NCBI GenBank assembly: GCA_019745005.1
Contig: JAIETO010000169.1
Location: 1 to 64,000 of the forward strand
Origin: Burkholderiaceae bacterium
Lineage (GTDB): Bacteria; Pseudomonadota; Gammaproteobacteria; Burkholderiales; Burkholderiaceae_D
DNA length: 64,000 bases
Reading direction: 5' to 3'
Notes under the pieces: generated by a model
The model's input: only the letters and a program-made list of their open reading frames with translations
Database searches by the model: none
What the model was told of the DNA's origin: nothing
Shown: one piece after another, positions 48,332 to 59,697 of the stretch
Layout: the number at the start of each line of letters is the position of its first letter
Numbering within the stretch: the first letter of the stretch is position 1
Program-made: the position numbers and the translations under genes

Positions 48332-49006
48332 TTAAATTGAAAGCTTGCTGGCATTTGCGTACAGATCAAGAATGACTTGCACCGCTTGATCGACGGTCAT
48401 TTCAGACGTATCCAAAATGTATGCCCCGGGTGCAGGGAGTAGTGGAGCGGTTGCTCGCGTTGTATCGCGGAGATCGCGCTCTGCCAAATCCTTTACCAAG
48501 TCTTCCATGTTAGCAGAAAAACCCTTTTCAATCAATTGCTTATAGCGTCTATTTGCACGCGCCTCGACACTTGCCGTTAAATACACTTTCTGCTTCGCAT
48601 CAGGAAAAATGACCGTTCCCATGTCGCGCCCATCTGCAACTAAGCCTGGGGCTTCTCGAAACGACAATTGCAGATTAACCAATGCTTTGCGCAGACTTGG
48701 CAATACGGCAATTTTAGATGCGGCAACACCCACTTCCTCCGCTCTTAAGTCATGACTCACATCTTCGCCATTCAGCAAAATATGCCCGTTTTTAAATTGA
48801 CATTGCAACTGAAGCGCCACGTTGGCGAGTTTGACTTCATCAATAAGCGCAATGTGTTGTCGCTGCGCTGCCAAAGCCGTTAAACGATACAGTGCGCCAG
48901 AGTCCAAATAGTGAAATCCCAAGCGATTCGCCACGCGTTGTGCGACAGTGCCCTTGCCCGATGCGGTCGGGCCATCAATACTAATCACTGGAACAGGTTT
49001 ATTCAT
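48332..49006 (-). CDS. cmk: Cytidylate kinase
   Basis: [34 protein letters not shown]. Confidence 0.95.
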   Translation of the reverse strand: MNKPVPVISIDGPTASGKGTVAQRVANRLGFHYLDSGALYRLTALAAQRQHIALIDEVKLANVALQLQCQFKNGHILLNGEDVSHDLRAEEVGVAASKIAVLPSLRKALVNLQLSFREAPGLVADGRDMGTVIFPDAKQKVYLTASVEARANRRYKQLIEKGFSANMEDLVKDLAERDLRDTTRATAPLLPAPGAYILDTSEMTVDQAVQVILDLYANASKLSI

Positions 49007-49012
49007 TTTTTA

Positions 49013-49085
49013 GGGAGTATGACAAAAAATTGTCTTCTTCCGCATAGCCAATATGCGCATCTGATTTATACAGTTGGTAGTATAT
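49013..49085. repeat. ATAC-N8-GTAT AT-rich module (g)
   Basis: GGGAGTATG ... CGCATAGCCAATATGCG ... ATACAGTTGGTAGTAT. Confidence 0.5.
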
Positions 49086-49119
49086 AAATTTTATATTGTT
49101 TTGACTAAGAGCAGCCATC

Positions 49120-50448
49120 TTAAAATCGTTGGATGCCGGCAAACACACCAAAATAATCTGGAAACGTCTTCGCAACGCAGTGTGGATCTTCGATACGCAC
49201 AAGGGCGCCTTGTCGCAAAGGGCTACTCAAACTGGCCAGCGAAAAACACATCGCCATGCGGTGATCATCATAAGTCGCAATGCTGGCAGCACTAAGCTGG
49301 GTAGGCGGCGTCACGCTCATGTAATCAGCGCCTTCTTCAATGATTGCTCCCAATTTGCGTAACTCCGTTGCCATTGCTGACAAGCGATCAGTTTCCTTGA
49401 CTCGCCAACTTGCGATATTACGCAGCACCGTGGTGCCATTCGCATGCAAGGCTGCCATCGCGATTGTCATGGCGGCATCGGGAATATGGTTGAAATCCAT
49501 GTCGATGGCGTGCAGCGGACCATTCGAGCTTGCTTCTAACCAATTGTCGCCGCGTGTTATCGTTGCGCCCATTTTTTCCAAGGCATCGGCGAAACGCACA
49601 TCACCTTGAATGCTCTGGCTGCCCACACCTTCCACCCGCACTGGTCCACCCGCAATGGCGCCCGCCGCTAAGAAATACGAGGCAGATGAGGCATCGCCCT
49701 CCACGTGTATTTGCTTTGGTGAGACATACGCTTGCCCCGCCCGAATCGTAAAGCGCTGCCATTCATCGCGCTCTACTTGAACACCAAAGCGCTGCATCAG
49801 ATTGAGTGTGATTTCGATGTAGGGCTTTGAAATTAACTCGCCTATCACTTCAATATGGACATCGCCCGTCCGATTCATCAACGGCGCAGCCATCAACAAT
49901 GCAGTTAAAAACTGGCTCGATACGTTACCTTTTACCTGCAGTTTTTTTGCATTCAATGCACCTTGGAGAATGTGCAAAGGGGGAAAGCCTTTATTGCCCG
50001 TGTAGTCGATTTTCGCACCCGCTAGATTTAAGGCGTCAACCAAATCGCCGATCGGCCTTTCATGCATGCGAGGTACGCCATGTACGTTGTAATCGCCGCC
50101 CAACACCGCCAAGGCCGCGACCAAGGGACGAATTGCCGTACCAGCATTACCCATAAAGAGATCTGCCTTGCGGTTGGGGAAAATACCAGCAGCGCCATGC
50201 ACAATAAAATCTTGGCCTTTATCGACTTGCGTCCAGTTCACGCCCAATGCGCGTAAGGCGTTGAGCATTACGTCAGTATCATCCGAGGCGAGCAAATCCT
50301 TAATTTCCGTCACGCCTGAGGCCAAGGCGGCTAGCAACAGTGTGCGGTTGGAGATACTTTTTGAGCCCGGCAAACGCACTACGCCAGCGGCACCCTTTGC
50401 GACAGCCAGATCAATGAATGCGGGATACTTTGAGGATGATAAATTCAT
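49120..50448 (-). CDS. aroA: 3-phosphoshikimate 1-carboxyvinyltransferase
   Basis: [46 protein letters not shown]. Confidence 0.95.
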   Translation of the reverse strand: MNLSSSKYPAFIDLAVAKGAAGVVRLPGSKSISNRTLLLAALASGVTEIKDLLASDDTDVMLNALRALGVNWTQVDKGQDFIVHGAAGIFPNRKADLFMGNAGTAIRPLVAALAVLGGDYNVHGVPRMHERPIGDLVDALNLAGAKIDYTGNKGFPPLHILQGALNAKKLQVKGNVSSQFLTALLMAAPLMNRTGDVHIEVIGELISKPYIEITLNLMQRFGVQVERDEWQRFTIRAGQAYVSPKQIHVEGDASSASYFLAAGAIAGGPVRVEGVGSQSIQGDVRFADALEKMGATITRGDNWLEASSNGPLHAIDMDFNHIPDAAMTIAMAALHANGTTVLRNIASWRVKETDRLSAMATELRKLGAIIEEGADYMSVTPPTQLSAASIATYDDHRMAMCFSLASLSSPLRQGALVRIEDPHCVAKTFPDYFGVFAGIQRF

Positions 50449-50530
50449 AAAAACTTAAAAATTAATTTGTGTTGCCACAAACGATAAAAAATTGCGGTCG
50501 AAGTTTGTCGCGTGTTGAGCGAAAATCAGC

Positions 50531-51439
50531 TCAATCACCGCCCGTCGTACCCGGCTTCTCAGCACGTTCGATTGCGCTAATCCAGTCGTGTCGTGCATTT
50601 TGCGCTATGCGATAAATTGACTCGATTGCGGGCGCGTTGTCGTCAAGTATACATTGGCGCAATTGACTCAGTTGCGCTGTGTACGAATCTAATTCAATTA
50701 ACAGCGCATCGCGGTTTGCCAAGGTAATATCGCGCCACATTTCAGGTGACGAACCCGCAATGCGCGTGAAATCGCGAAAGCCACTTGCTGCGTACTGAAA
50801 AAGACGCGCTGCATGAGGCTTTTGTGCAATATCTGCGACCAGCGCATACGCTAATAAATGCGGCAAATGGCTGACCGATGCGAACACGCTGTCGTGCTCT
50901 TCGGGCGTTAAAAAGTGGAGTTGCGCACCGCAAGCGCGCCAGGCTGCTTCAACGCAAGCAACGGCCACACTGCTATTTTCTGCGAGCTTGGTGACCACCA
51001 CATTTTTTCCGATAAGCAGTGTGCTTAAAGCGGCATCTGGACCGTTCATCTCACGCCCAGCGATGGGGTGTGCTGGTACAAATTGCGCGCTCTTTGCACC
51101 TAATACTTTTCGCGCCGCGGCCACCACATCGACTTTGGTACTGCCCACATCGGTAATCACTGTCTTTTCATGCAAGTGCGGCAAAATTGAGGTGAAAATT
51201 GCGGCAGTTTGCGCTACCGGCGCAGCCACCACAATGAGGTCGGCGTCACGCACGGCCGCAGCAAAATTGACGGCAATTTCATCAATAATTCCCAACTCAA
51301 GCGCACGCTTTAAGGCTGCTTGCTCTCTATCGACGCCAACAATGTGCCCCGCTGCTGCTTGCTTTTTCATTGCAAGGGCAAAGGAACCACCAATCAGACC
51401 CACACCAATCAGCAGAATTCGAGGAATATATATTTGCAT
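50531..51439 (-). CDS. tyrA: Prephenate dehydrogenase
   Basis: LIGVGLIGGSFALAMKK, VPAHPIAGREMNG. Confidence 0.92.
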   Translation of the reverse strand: MQIYIPRILLIGVGLIGGSFALAMKKQAAAGHIVGVDREQAALKRALELGIIDEIAVNFAAAVRDADLIVVAAPVAQTAAIFTSILPHLHEKTVITDVGSTKVDVVAAARKVLGAKSAQFVPAHPIAGREMNGPDAALSTLLIGKNVVVTKLAENSSVAVACVEAAWRACGAQLHFLTPEEHDSVFASVSHLPHLLAYALVADIAQKPHAARLFQYAASGFRDFTRIAGSSPEMWRDITLANRDALLIELDSYTAQLSQLRQCILDDNAPAIESIYRIAQNARHDWISAIERAEKPGTTGGD

Positions 51440-51468
51440 GAAATGCGCTTTTCTTAATGACGCTCAAC

Positions 51469-52542
51469 TTAGACGGTACACGGATAAGAGCCCAGTATTT
51501 TAAAAAATGCCGCGCTGTCATTGAGTTCCGCCATGGCCGCAGCGACTTTCGGTTCCATGATGTGCCCTTCGACATCCACATAAAAATAGTATTCCCAGTT
51601 ACCTGTGCGTGCTGGGCGTGATTCAAAGCGCGTCATAGAGACACTGTGCGTGGAGAGAGGTGCCAACAAGTCATACAGCGCCCCTGCCTTATTGGGCACC
51701 GCCAATACCAGCGAGGTTTGATCTTTTCCACTGGGGTTGGTGTGCAAGCGCCCAACCACGGCAAAGCGCGTGCGATTATGTGGATCATCTTGGATATGTG
51801 CGCTCACGATACCCAAGGTGTATTGCTGACCGGCGATTTCACTCGCAATGGCGGCGATGCTGTAATCTTGGCTGGCCATGCGCGCCGCTTCGGCATTTGA
51901 GGCGACCGCCTGCCGCTCGACATGCGGAAAATGCTGGTTAAGCCACGCCTGACATTGCGCGAGCGCTTGCGAATGAGCGCAAATGCGCGTCACACCTTCC
52001 ATGTTTCCCGCCTTACTCATCAGGCTGTGCTGCACGGGGATCGCCACTTCACCACTAATCGCCAAACTTGTTTGCAGTAGCAAATCAAGCGTTCGGTTAA
52101 TTGCCCCTTCAGACGAATTTTCAATCGGCACTACGCCAAAATCCGCTGTGCCCGCCTCGGTGGCGCGAAATACTTCGTCTATCGACACGCAGGGCATGGC
52201 TTCAATTGCATGGCCAAACTGCTTGTACACGGCTTGTTCACTAAAGGTGCCGACCGGGCCAAGAAATGCCACCACGACCCGCCGTTCCAGCGCGCGGCAG
52301 GCCGACATCACTTCGCGAAAGATTAATTGCACATTATTGCTATCTAAGGGGCCAGGATTACTTTCGGCCATATTGCGCAACACTTGCGCTTCGCGCTCTG
52401 GACGAAACACCGGCGCATTGGTTTCGGCTTTAACATGCCCAACTTCTTGCGCGACGCGCGCACGCTGATTCAGCAGATCTAAAATTTGCGCGTCTATCTG
52501 GTCAATTTGCTGTCGCAACTGAGCTAATTTTTCGTCGCTCAT
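51469..52542 (-). CDS. pheA: Chorismate mutase/prephenate dehydratase
   Basis: N-terminal chorismate mutase, FLGPVGTFSEQAVYKQFG, FESRPARTGNWEYYFYVDVEGH. Confidence 0.94.
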   Translation of the reverse strand: MSDEKLAQLRQQIDQIDAQILDLLNQRARVAQEVGHVKAETNAPVFRPEREAQVLRNMAESNPGPLDSNNVQLIFREVMSACRALERRVVVAFLGPVGTFSEQAVYKQFGHAIEAMPCVSIDEVFRATEAGTADFGVVPIENSSEGAINRTLDLLLQTSLAISGEVAIPVQHSLMSKAGNMEGVTRICAHSQALAQCQAWLNQHFPHVERQAVASNAEAARMASQDYSIAAIASEIAGQQYTLGIVSAHIQDDPHNRTRFAVVGRLHTNPSGKDQTSLVLAVPNKAGALYDLLAPLSTHSVSMTRFESRPARTGNWEYYFYVDVEGHIMEPKVAAAMAELNDSAAFFKILGSYPCTV

Positions 52543-52793
52543 CGTTTCACCTTCATTTCACTTCAATTCGTTGTCGATTGATCCCGTAAATCGGGGCGTT
52601 CCTTATACGCGCCTCTGTGGCACGAACTTGTTAAAACTTTTTTTGTTGTGATACTGAATCTACCATGAACCAGCGCAGGATTCGAACGATGACGAGCAGA
52701 ATTTTGCGCATCTATGCTTATTCCGCGTCACTTACTCGCTGGTTACACGGCGATAAAATCTCTACATATTGGGACACCAAGCTTTTGGCTTAG

Positions 52794-52914
52794 GGAAGCT
52801 CTGATTAAGTGTAGCGAGCGGTCAAAGTTTGAATCGAGAAGCGCACCTGTACGACTGTACAGCGAGCATCGCAGGTTCAAAATTTGGTCGCGCAGTAACT
52901 TAATCTGAGCTTCC
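52794..52914. mobile_element. Family-2 IS5-like MITE, uninterrupted copy (121 bp)
   Basis: GGAAGCTCTGATTAAGT / ACTTAATCTGAGCTTCC (1 mismatch over 17); flanks TTAG 52790-52793 and 52915-52918. Confidence 0.88.
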
Positions 52915-53031
52915 TTAGTTAGTTAGCGCGCCAGCTTATCATCGTGGGATTGCCACGGGTTTGGGGCTAACAGTTTGAATCGGTGCGCAACTTTACCGCG
53001 CCCGAACAGTGAAACAACCACTACTACATTT

Positions 53032-54138
53032 CTAAGATTGATGCTTGTCCGCAAAAGCGCGCATAAAACTCACCAAGGCTTGTACGCCTTCGATAGGCAT
53101 TGCGTTATAGATGGAGGCACGCATGCCACCAACAGATTTATGACCCTTCACTTGCAGCAAATGATGCGCTTTGGCCTCGGCTAAAAAAGCCGCATTCAAG
53201 CTTTCATTCCTCAAGAAAAAAGGCACATTCATGCGTGAGCGGCAATCATGCGCGACCTTGTTGAGATAAAAATCAGAGCTATCCAAATAGTCGTAAAGCA
53301 AGCGCGATTTGGCGATATTTTTTGTTTCCATGGCCGCCACACCGCCTTGGCGCTTTAACCATTGAAACACCAAGCCCGCAATATAAATCGCATAGGTGGG
53401 CGGCGTGTTGTACATAGAATCGTTCTCGGCAACGATTTTCCAATTGAATGCCGATGGGCAGATCGGTAGCGCATGGCCCAACAGATCTTCTCGCACGATG
53501 ACGATGGTTAAGCCCGCGGGTCCAATGTTTTTTTGCGCACCAGCGAAGATGACGCCATATTTTGAGACATCAATCACGCGCGACAAAATATGGGAAGACA
53601 TGTCCGCAACAATGGGCGCATCGTTGGTTTCCGCTTTCACGTCAGGCGCGAATTGATACTCCACACCATCGATGGTTTCATTGGTGCACAGGTGCACGTA
53701 AGCGGGATTCTGCGACAACTGCCAACTCGCGCGCGCAGGCACTGCGGTGTAGCCATTTTGTTCGGCTGATGCGGCAATGTGCACGTTGCCGTATTTTTGC
53801 GCTTCTTTGATTGATTTCGCCGTCCAAGAGCCGGTGTGTATGAAATCGGCGGTTGCTGGTTGCGGTAAACGGCCCATTAAATTCATCGGCACGATGGCGT
53901 TTTCGCCCAAGCCGCCGCCTTGCAGAAACAGGATTTTATAATTCTCAGGCACAGCCAACAGCTCACGCAAATCTGCCTGCGCGGCCGCAATGATTGACAT
54001 AAACTCTGGCCCTCGATGGCTCATTTCCATCACCGACATGCCACTGCCTTGCCAATCCAGCATTTCCGCAGCGGCTTGTTGCAACACCTCTTTCGGTAAA
54101 ACTGCTGGACCTGCTGAGAAATTATAAATCGTCGTCAT
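53032..54138 (-). CDS. serC: Phosphoserine aminotransferase
   Basis: [22 protein letters not shown], upstream of pheA. Confidence 0.95.
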   Translation of the reverse strand: MTTIYNFSAGPAVLPKEVLQQAAAEMLDWQGSGMSVMEMSHRGPEFMSIIAAAQADLRELLAVPENYKILFLQGGGLGENAIVPMNLMGRLPQPATADFIHTGSWTAKSIKEAQKYGNVHIAASAEQNGYTAVPARASWQLSQNPAYVHLCTNETIDGVEYQFAPDVKAETNDAPIVADMSSHILSRVIDVSKYGVIFAGAQKNIGPAGLTIVIVREDLLGHALPICPSAFNWKIVAENDSMYNTPPTYAIYIAGLVFQWLKRQGGVAAMETKNIAKSRLLYDYLDSSDFYLNKVAHDCRSRMNVPFFLRNESLNAAFLAEAKAHHLLQVKGHKSVGGMRASIYNAMPIEGVQALVSFMRAFADKHQS

Positions 54139-54143
54139 GAAGG

Positions 54144-56807
54144 CTATTCCGCTGAAGGCGCGTCACTTTCCGTACCAGCTTCGTTAGAAACTTCACTAGT
54201 TGCTTCGATATCGGCGCCTGGCTCATCGACATCAGTTTCAACGATACGCTGTAAGCCTGAGAGCTTGGTGCCATCCTCTACCGCGATCAAGGTAACGCCC
54301 TGCGTTGCACGACCCATTTCACGGATCTCTGCAACGCGCGTGCGAATCAACACACCACCCGTGGTGATGAGCATAATCTCGTCTTGCGTATCAACCAAAG
54401 TTGCAGCAACCACTTTGCCATTGCGCTCAGAAGTTTGAATCGCGATCATGCCCTTGGTACCACGGCCATGACGTGTGTACTCGCCAATCGGCGTGCGCTT
54501 ACCGTAGCCATTCTCAGTCGCGGTGAGTACCGATTGTTGTTCGTTTTCGGCGACTAACAAAGCGATCACTTGCTGCGTTTCTTCCAGATTCATACCACGC
54601 ACACCGCGTGCAGTACGGCCCATAGGACGCACGTCATTCTCGTCAAAACGTACCGCCTTGCCTGAGTCGGAGAACAACATCACATCATGCTTACCATCTG
54701 TGAGCGCGGCACCAATTAAGAAATCGCCGTCATCCAAATCAACAGCGATAATGCCTGCTTTACGTGGATTACTAAAATCAGTCAGCGGCGTCTTTTTGAC
54801 TGTGCCCAAGCTAGTTGCCATGAACACGTAATGATCTTCAGGGAAGGTGCGATTGTCGCCAGACAAAGGCAAGACCACGGTAATTTTTTCGCCGTCTTGC
54901 AGCGGGAACATATTTACAATCGGCTTACCACGCGAGTTGCGCGAGCCTTGCGGCACTTCCCACACTTTGAGCCAATACATGCGGCCACGGTTGCTAAAGC
55001 ACAAAATGTAGTCGTGCGTGTTGGCCACGAAAAGCTGCTCAATCCAATCGTCTTCTTTGGTCGCCATCGCTTGTTTGCCACGTCCACCGCGTTTTTGCGC
55101 GCGATACTCAGACACCGGTTGCGATTTCATATAACCCGTGTGCGATAGCGTGACCACCATATCTAATGGCGTGATCAAATCCTCAGTTTCAAGGTCAGTG
55201 GCATTCAAAGTAATTTCGGAACGACGCACATCTTTATTACCCGCACCATACTCGTTCATGCAAGCAGTCAATTCGTCGGTAATGATGACGGTGACGCGTT
55301 CTGGCTTGGACAAAATATCTAATAAGTCGGCAATTTCTGCCATCACATCTTTGTATTCGTTAACGATCTTGTCTTGCTCTAAACCAGTCAAACGTTGCAA
55401 GCGCATTTGCAAAATTTCTTGCGCTTGGTCGTCAGAAAGCTTGTATAAACCATCTTGCTGAATGCCGTAATGCTTAGGCAGATTTTCTGGGCGGAAGGCG
55501 GCGATACCGCCTGGATTATCGGCCGCAGTACGCGTCAACATCTCACGCACCATGGAACTATCCCATGCGCGGGTCATCAACTCTTGCTTCGCGATCGGCG
55601 GCGTCGGTGCTGCTTTGATTATGGCAATGAAGTCGTCAATATTTGCCAACGCTACCGCCAAACCTTCCAACACATGTCCACGTTCGCGCGCCTTGCGCAA
55701 TTCAAACACTGTGCGGCGCGTGACCACTTCGCGGCGGTGTGACAAGAAGCATTCCAACATTTGCTTCAAGTTCAATAGCTTCGGCTGCCCATTTACCAGC
55801 GCAACCATGTTCATACCAAACGTGTCTTGCAATTGCGTTTGCTTGTACAAATTATTTAACACCACTTCAGGTACTTCGCCGCGCTTCAATTCAATCACCA
55901 CGCGCATGCCTGATTTGTCGGATTCATCACGAATATCCGAAATACCATCGAGCTTCTTATCGCGTACGTTTTCAGCAATGCGTTCTAGCAAAGACTTTTT
56001 ATTCACTTGGTAAGGCAACTCATCAACGATGATGGCGGTGCGCCCTTCTTTACCAAACTCTTCAAAATGTGTCTTTGCCCGCATCACCACGCGGCCACGC
56101 CCTGTGCGGTAGCCGTCGCGCACGCCTGACACCCCGTAAATAATGCCGCCGGTTGGGAAATCTGGTGCGGGAACGATTTCGATTAACTCATCAATCGTGC
56201 AATCTTGGTTGCGCAGCACGTGCAAAGCGCCCGTAATGACTTCAGTAATATTGTGTGGCGGAATATTCGTCGCCATACCAACGGCAATCCCTGAAGCACC
56301 GTTGATCAACAGGTTAGGAATGCGGGTCGGCAAGACAGAAGGTTCTTTTTCCTTGCCATCGTAATTGGGCACAAAATCAACGGTCTCTTTTTCAATATCC
56401 GCCAATATTTCGTTCGCGATTTTATCCAAACGACATTCGGTATACCGCATCGCCGCTGCATTATCGCCGTCTACGGAACCGAAGTTACCCTGTCCGTCCA
56501 CCAATGTGTAACGCAAGGAAAAATCCTGCGCCATACGCACCAAGGTGTCGTAAATAGAAGCGTCACCATGTGGGTGATACTTACCCATGGTTTCACCGAC
56601 CACACGCGCGCACTTAACGAACGGGCGGTTATACACGTTGTTCATTTCATGCATAGCGAACAACACACGGCGATGCACGGGCTTCAACCCATCGCGCACA
56701 TCAGGTAAGGCCCGCCCAACAATCACGCTCATCGCGTAATCGAGGTAGCTTTTGCGCATTTCTTCTTCGAGGGAAATCGGGAGTGTTTCTTTAGCGAACT
56801 GATCCAT
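54144..56807 (-). CDS. gyrA: DNA gyrase subunit A
   Basis: [34 protein letters not shown]-terminal beta-pinwheel. Confidence 0.97.
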   Translation of the reverse strand: MDQFAKETLPISLEEEMRKSYLDYAMSVIVGRALPDVRDGLKPVHRRVLFAMHEMNNVYNRPFVKCARVVGETMGKYHPHGDASIYDTLVRMAQDFSLRYTLVDGQGNFGSVDGDNAAAMRYTECRLDKIANEILADIEKETVDFVPNYDGKEKEPSVLPTRIPNLLINGASGIAVGMATNIPPHNITEVITGALHVLRNQDCTIDELIEIVPAPDFPTGGIIYGVSGVRDGYRTGRGRVVMRAKTHFEEFGKEGRTAIIVDELPYQVNKKSLLERIAENVRDKKLDGISDIRDESDKSGMRVVIELKRGEVPEVVLNNLYKQTQLQDTFGMNMVALVNGQPKLLNLKQMLECFLSHRREVVTRRTVFELRKARERGHVLEGLAVALANIDDFIAIIKAAPTPPIAKQELMTRAWDSSMVREMLTRTAADNPGGIAAFRPENLPKHYGIQQDGLYKLSDDQAQEILQMRLQRLTGLEQDKIVNEYKDVMAEIADLLDILSKPERVTVIITDELTACMNEYGAGNKDVRRSEITLNATDLETEDLITPLDMVVTLSHTGYMKSQPVSEYRAQKRGGRGKQAMATKEDDWIEQLFVANTHDYILCFSNRGRMYWLKVWEVPQGSRNSRGKPIVNMFPLQDGEKITVVLPLSGDNRTFPEDHYVFMATSLGTVKKTPLTDFSNPRKAGIIAVDLDDGDFLIGAALTDGKHDVMLFSDSGKAVRFDENDVRPMGRTARGVRGMNLEETQQVIALLVAENEQQSVLTATENGYGKRTPIGEYTRHGRGTKGMIAIQTSERNGKVVAATLVDTQDEIMLITTGGVLIRTRVAEIREMGRATQGVTLIAVEDGTKLSGLQRIVETDVDEPGADIEATSEVSNEAGTESDAPSAE

Positions 56808-57212
56808 TGGCGGTCTGACAGAGATAAAGCGTGGTTAAAATAATTAATTCCTTAGTTCCGCGGCGTGCTTCACTGTTAAGAAGCACTCCATTACGCTAAG
56901 CAAAATTAAGCGCAAAACTTGTTTTTATTAACACTGGTGAAAGTTGTCACCTTGAGAATATTTTCTTCTGCGCGAAACCTTGGATTCTAGCACGCCAGCA
57001 CCCCCAAATACGAGTTTAGATAACCACAGAGCGGAGAAGATTTCATTGAATTTTTAAGAAGTTGATACCGAACAAAGTTTGGTCACTTTGCTTGATGGCT
57101 TTTCAAATCAAAATGCGCATGATTTCTGACATTTAACTTGAGTAGTAGAAGCTCGTCTCGCATTGTCAAGAAAGCCTCCCGTCGGATGGGGATGGAAGTC
57201 GACCGCTTTACA

Positions 57213-57294
57213 CATACTCCCCATTATTTGTTATTTTTATTGCCAATTGCGCCTGTATTTAAAGCAGATAAAAATAATACTAATTGGAGTATAT
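57213..57294. repeat. ATAC-N8-GTAT AT-rich module (c)
   Basis: CATACTCCCCATTATTTGTTATTTTTAT ... ATAAAAATAATACTAATTGGAGTATA. Confidence 0.55.
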
Positions 57295-57437
57295 AAAAAT
57301 CTTAAACAACAAAAATTTAACCCCAGATTTTGTCAGTTAAACGCATACTTGCTAACTAAACACGTTTAAGCAATCAATGCAACGCTGCCAGCCAGTTTCA
57401 GCCTTTCGCGACCGACACTTTCAACGGAGTAAGCCCA

Positions 57438-58979
57438 ATGGAATTCAAAACGCCCGGCGTGCTCATCCAGGAAATCAATGCTTTTCCGAATTCTGTGGTT
57501 GAAGTCGCAACCGCGATACCCGCTTTTATTGGCTATACGCAAAAGGCTGCACATCAGAACAACTCGCTTTTGAATAAGCCATGGCGCATCACTTCAATGG
57601 GCGAATTCGTCGAATGCTTTGGTGTCACGCCCAAGTTTGAATTTGCCATCAAGAATACGGCCGGTACCTTGAGCGTTGAACAAACGGGTGGACTGTTCTT
57701 GCTGCATCAAAGCATGCGCCTGTTCTTTCAAAATGGCGGTGGTGCATGCTATGTGGTCTCAATTGGTACGTTTGCCGAAGCCCAAATCAATGGCATCTCT
57801 GCCACAAAAATGCAAGCTGGCATTGACACCTTAAAGCGTGAACAAGAACCGACGCTGCTTGTCGTTCCCGATGCCATGCATCTCGATTTCGCAAGTTGCA
57901 TCGTCGTACAACAACACATGCTTGCGCACTGCGGCTATGAAATGAAAAACCGCTTCGCTATTCTGGATATCCATAACGGCTATCGATCCCGCGCAGAGAC
58001 AGCAGGCGATTGTGTGACCGCGTTTCGCAACGCTTTAGGCATCAACTTTCTCAATTTTGGTGCTGCGTACTATCCTTGGGTGAACACAAGCGTGGTGCAG
58101 GACGATGAGCTGGATTACACCGTTTTTACTGATGCCATTTCACAAAGCCTGCTAAAAGCGCTCGTCACTGAAGATGCATGTGCAGACAAAAACGTCGCAG
58201 AAGTTGAAAAAATCGTCAATGCAATTGGCCAAAGTTTTGATGACTTTGCGGCGCAATACAGAGCCACGCCAGGACATGCAACGGCGGACGCTAACTCAGT
58301 GGATCACGCATTTCGCCATCGAATTCATGAAGTACAGCAATCGCTCATGTTGCTGAGTCCCCGCTATGCCACTCTGTTCAAACTCGTCAAACAACAATTA
58401 AATCTGCTCCCGCCTAGCGCCGCCATGGCAGGCGTTTATACGGCCGTTGATCAATCACGCGGCGTTTGGAAGGCGCCCGCCAATGTTAGTTTGAATGCTG
58501 TGGTTTCACCTGCTGTCAATCTCACACAGGAAGAGCAGGAAGACCTCAACGTCGCGACAACGGGCAAATCTGTGAATGCCATTCGCAGTTTCATCGGCGA
58601 AGGCACGCTGGTGTGGGGTGCGCGCACTTTAGATGGCAACAGCCTCGACTGGCGCTACATCAATGTGCGACGAACCATAATCATGATAGAAGAGTCGCTG
58701 CGTCTAGCGTGCAAAGCCTATATTTTTGAGCCCAATGCGGCGAACACTTGGGTCAGCATGAAAAGCATGGTGCACAATTTCTTGCTCGGGATCTGGCGAC
58801 GTGGTGGCTTAGCAGGCAGTCGACCAGACGATGCATTTGCTGTGCAAATTGGATTACATGAAACCATGACCGCCGAAGATCTTCAGGAAGGCTTGCTAAG
58901 AATCACCGTCTTAGTCGCCCTCACACGACCGGCAGAATTCATAGAAATCACTTTCCAACAGCAGCAACAAAAATCCTAG
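57438..58979 (+). CDS. Contractile tail sheath protein (phage / eCIS-like)
   Basis: MEFKTPGVLIQEINAFPNSVVEVATAIPAFIGYT start; C-terminal RYINVRRTIIMIEESLRLACKAYIFEPNAANTW. Confidence 0.9.
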   Translation: MEFKTPGVLIQEINAFPNSVVEVATAIPAFIGYTQKAAHQNNSLLNKPWRITSMGEFVECFGVTPKFEFAIKNTAGTLSVEQTGGLFLLHQSMRLFFQNGGGACYVVSIGTFAEAQINGISATKMQAGIDTLKREQEPTLLVVPDAMHLDFASCIVVQQHMLAHCGYEMKNRFAILDIHNGYRSRAETAGDCVTAFRNALGINFLNFGAAYYPWVNTSVVQDDELDYTVFTDAISQSLLKALVTEDACADKNVAEVEKIVNAIGQSFDDFAAQYRATPGHATADANSVDHAFRHRIHEVQQSLMLLSPRYATLFKLVKQQLNLLPPSAAMAGVYTAVDQSRGVWKAPANVSLNAVVSPAVNLTQEEQEDLNVATTGKSVNAIRSFIGEGTLVWGARTLDGNSLDWRYINVRRTIIMIEESLRLACKAYIFEPNAANTWVSMKSMVHNFLLGIWRRGGLAGSRPDDAFAVQIGLHETMTAEDLQEGLLRITVLVALTRPAEFIEITFQQQQQKS

Positions 58980-59043
58980 TAACGATTTAGGCGTCAAGAA
59001 ATTCACGTGTTGAACAGTTTTTTTTCTTTCCGAATGAAGGTAC

Positions 59044-59505
59044 ATGATGGCCGCCAATAACGCAGAACAAACAAACACAATCTGGCCCTTGCCCAAGTTT
59101 TATTTTGAAGTCAATTGGAATGGCATTCTCATGTCGTTTCAAGAGGTCAGTGGCTTAGACACCGAGACAAAAGTCGTTGAATATCGGCATACAGACAGTC
59201 CCGTATTTTCCACTACTCGTATGCCAGGACTCAGAAAAATCGGCAATGTCACACTGAAACGCGGCATTGCATCAAGCGACGATCATTTATGGGGCTTGAT
59301 TGACGACATTAAAATGAACGAGATAAAACGAGTTCCCATCACCATCAGCTTGTTAGACGAAAAAGGCAAGCCTGCGATGGCGTGGACACTTACTAACGCA
59401 TGGCCCACAAAAATCACTGGTACCGACCTCAAAGCCGACGGCAATGAAGTTGCCATTGAGCAGATTGAAATTGCGTATGAAACGATGACGGTTGCCAATA
59501 CTTAA
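59044..59505 (+). CDS. Tail tube protein (gp19 / eCIS-like)
   Basis: FYFEVNWNGILMSFQEVSGLDTETKVVEYRHTD ... PGLRKIGNVTLKRG. Confidence 0.9.
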   Translation: MMAANNAEQTNTIWPLPKFYFEVNWNGILMSFQEVSGLDTETKVVEYRHTDSPVFSTTRMPGLRKIGNVTLKRGIASSDDHLWGLIDDIKMNEIKRVPITISLLDEKGKPAMAWTLTNAWPTKITGTDLKADGNEVAIEQIEIAYETMTVANT

Positions 59506-59577
59506 GTAAGGTTTGAAGTTTGCGGAGGCACACAGATATTGAGCTTAAACGTTTCGCTTGCTTTAGATGCAAACCAG

Positions 59578-59657
59578 CATACTCCCTAATTTTTTTATTT
59601 TTATCGGCTTTTACCGCCTTAAATATAAGCATTTCATGAAAATACTTGTTAGTGTAT
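59578..59657. repeat. ATAC-N8-GTAT AT-rich module (d)
   Basis: CATACTCCCTAATTTTTTTATTTTTAT ... AAAATACTTGTTAGTGTAT. Confidence 0.55.
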
Positions 59658-59697
59658 ATTTTTTATCAGTATATATTCTGGATTTTCGAATGAAAAA

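Noticed and set aside
57438-59505. Complete prophage, T6SS or eCIS locus
   Set aside because: Only sheath and tube genes found; neighbours are housekeeping or unrelated
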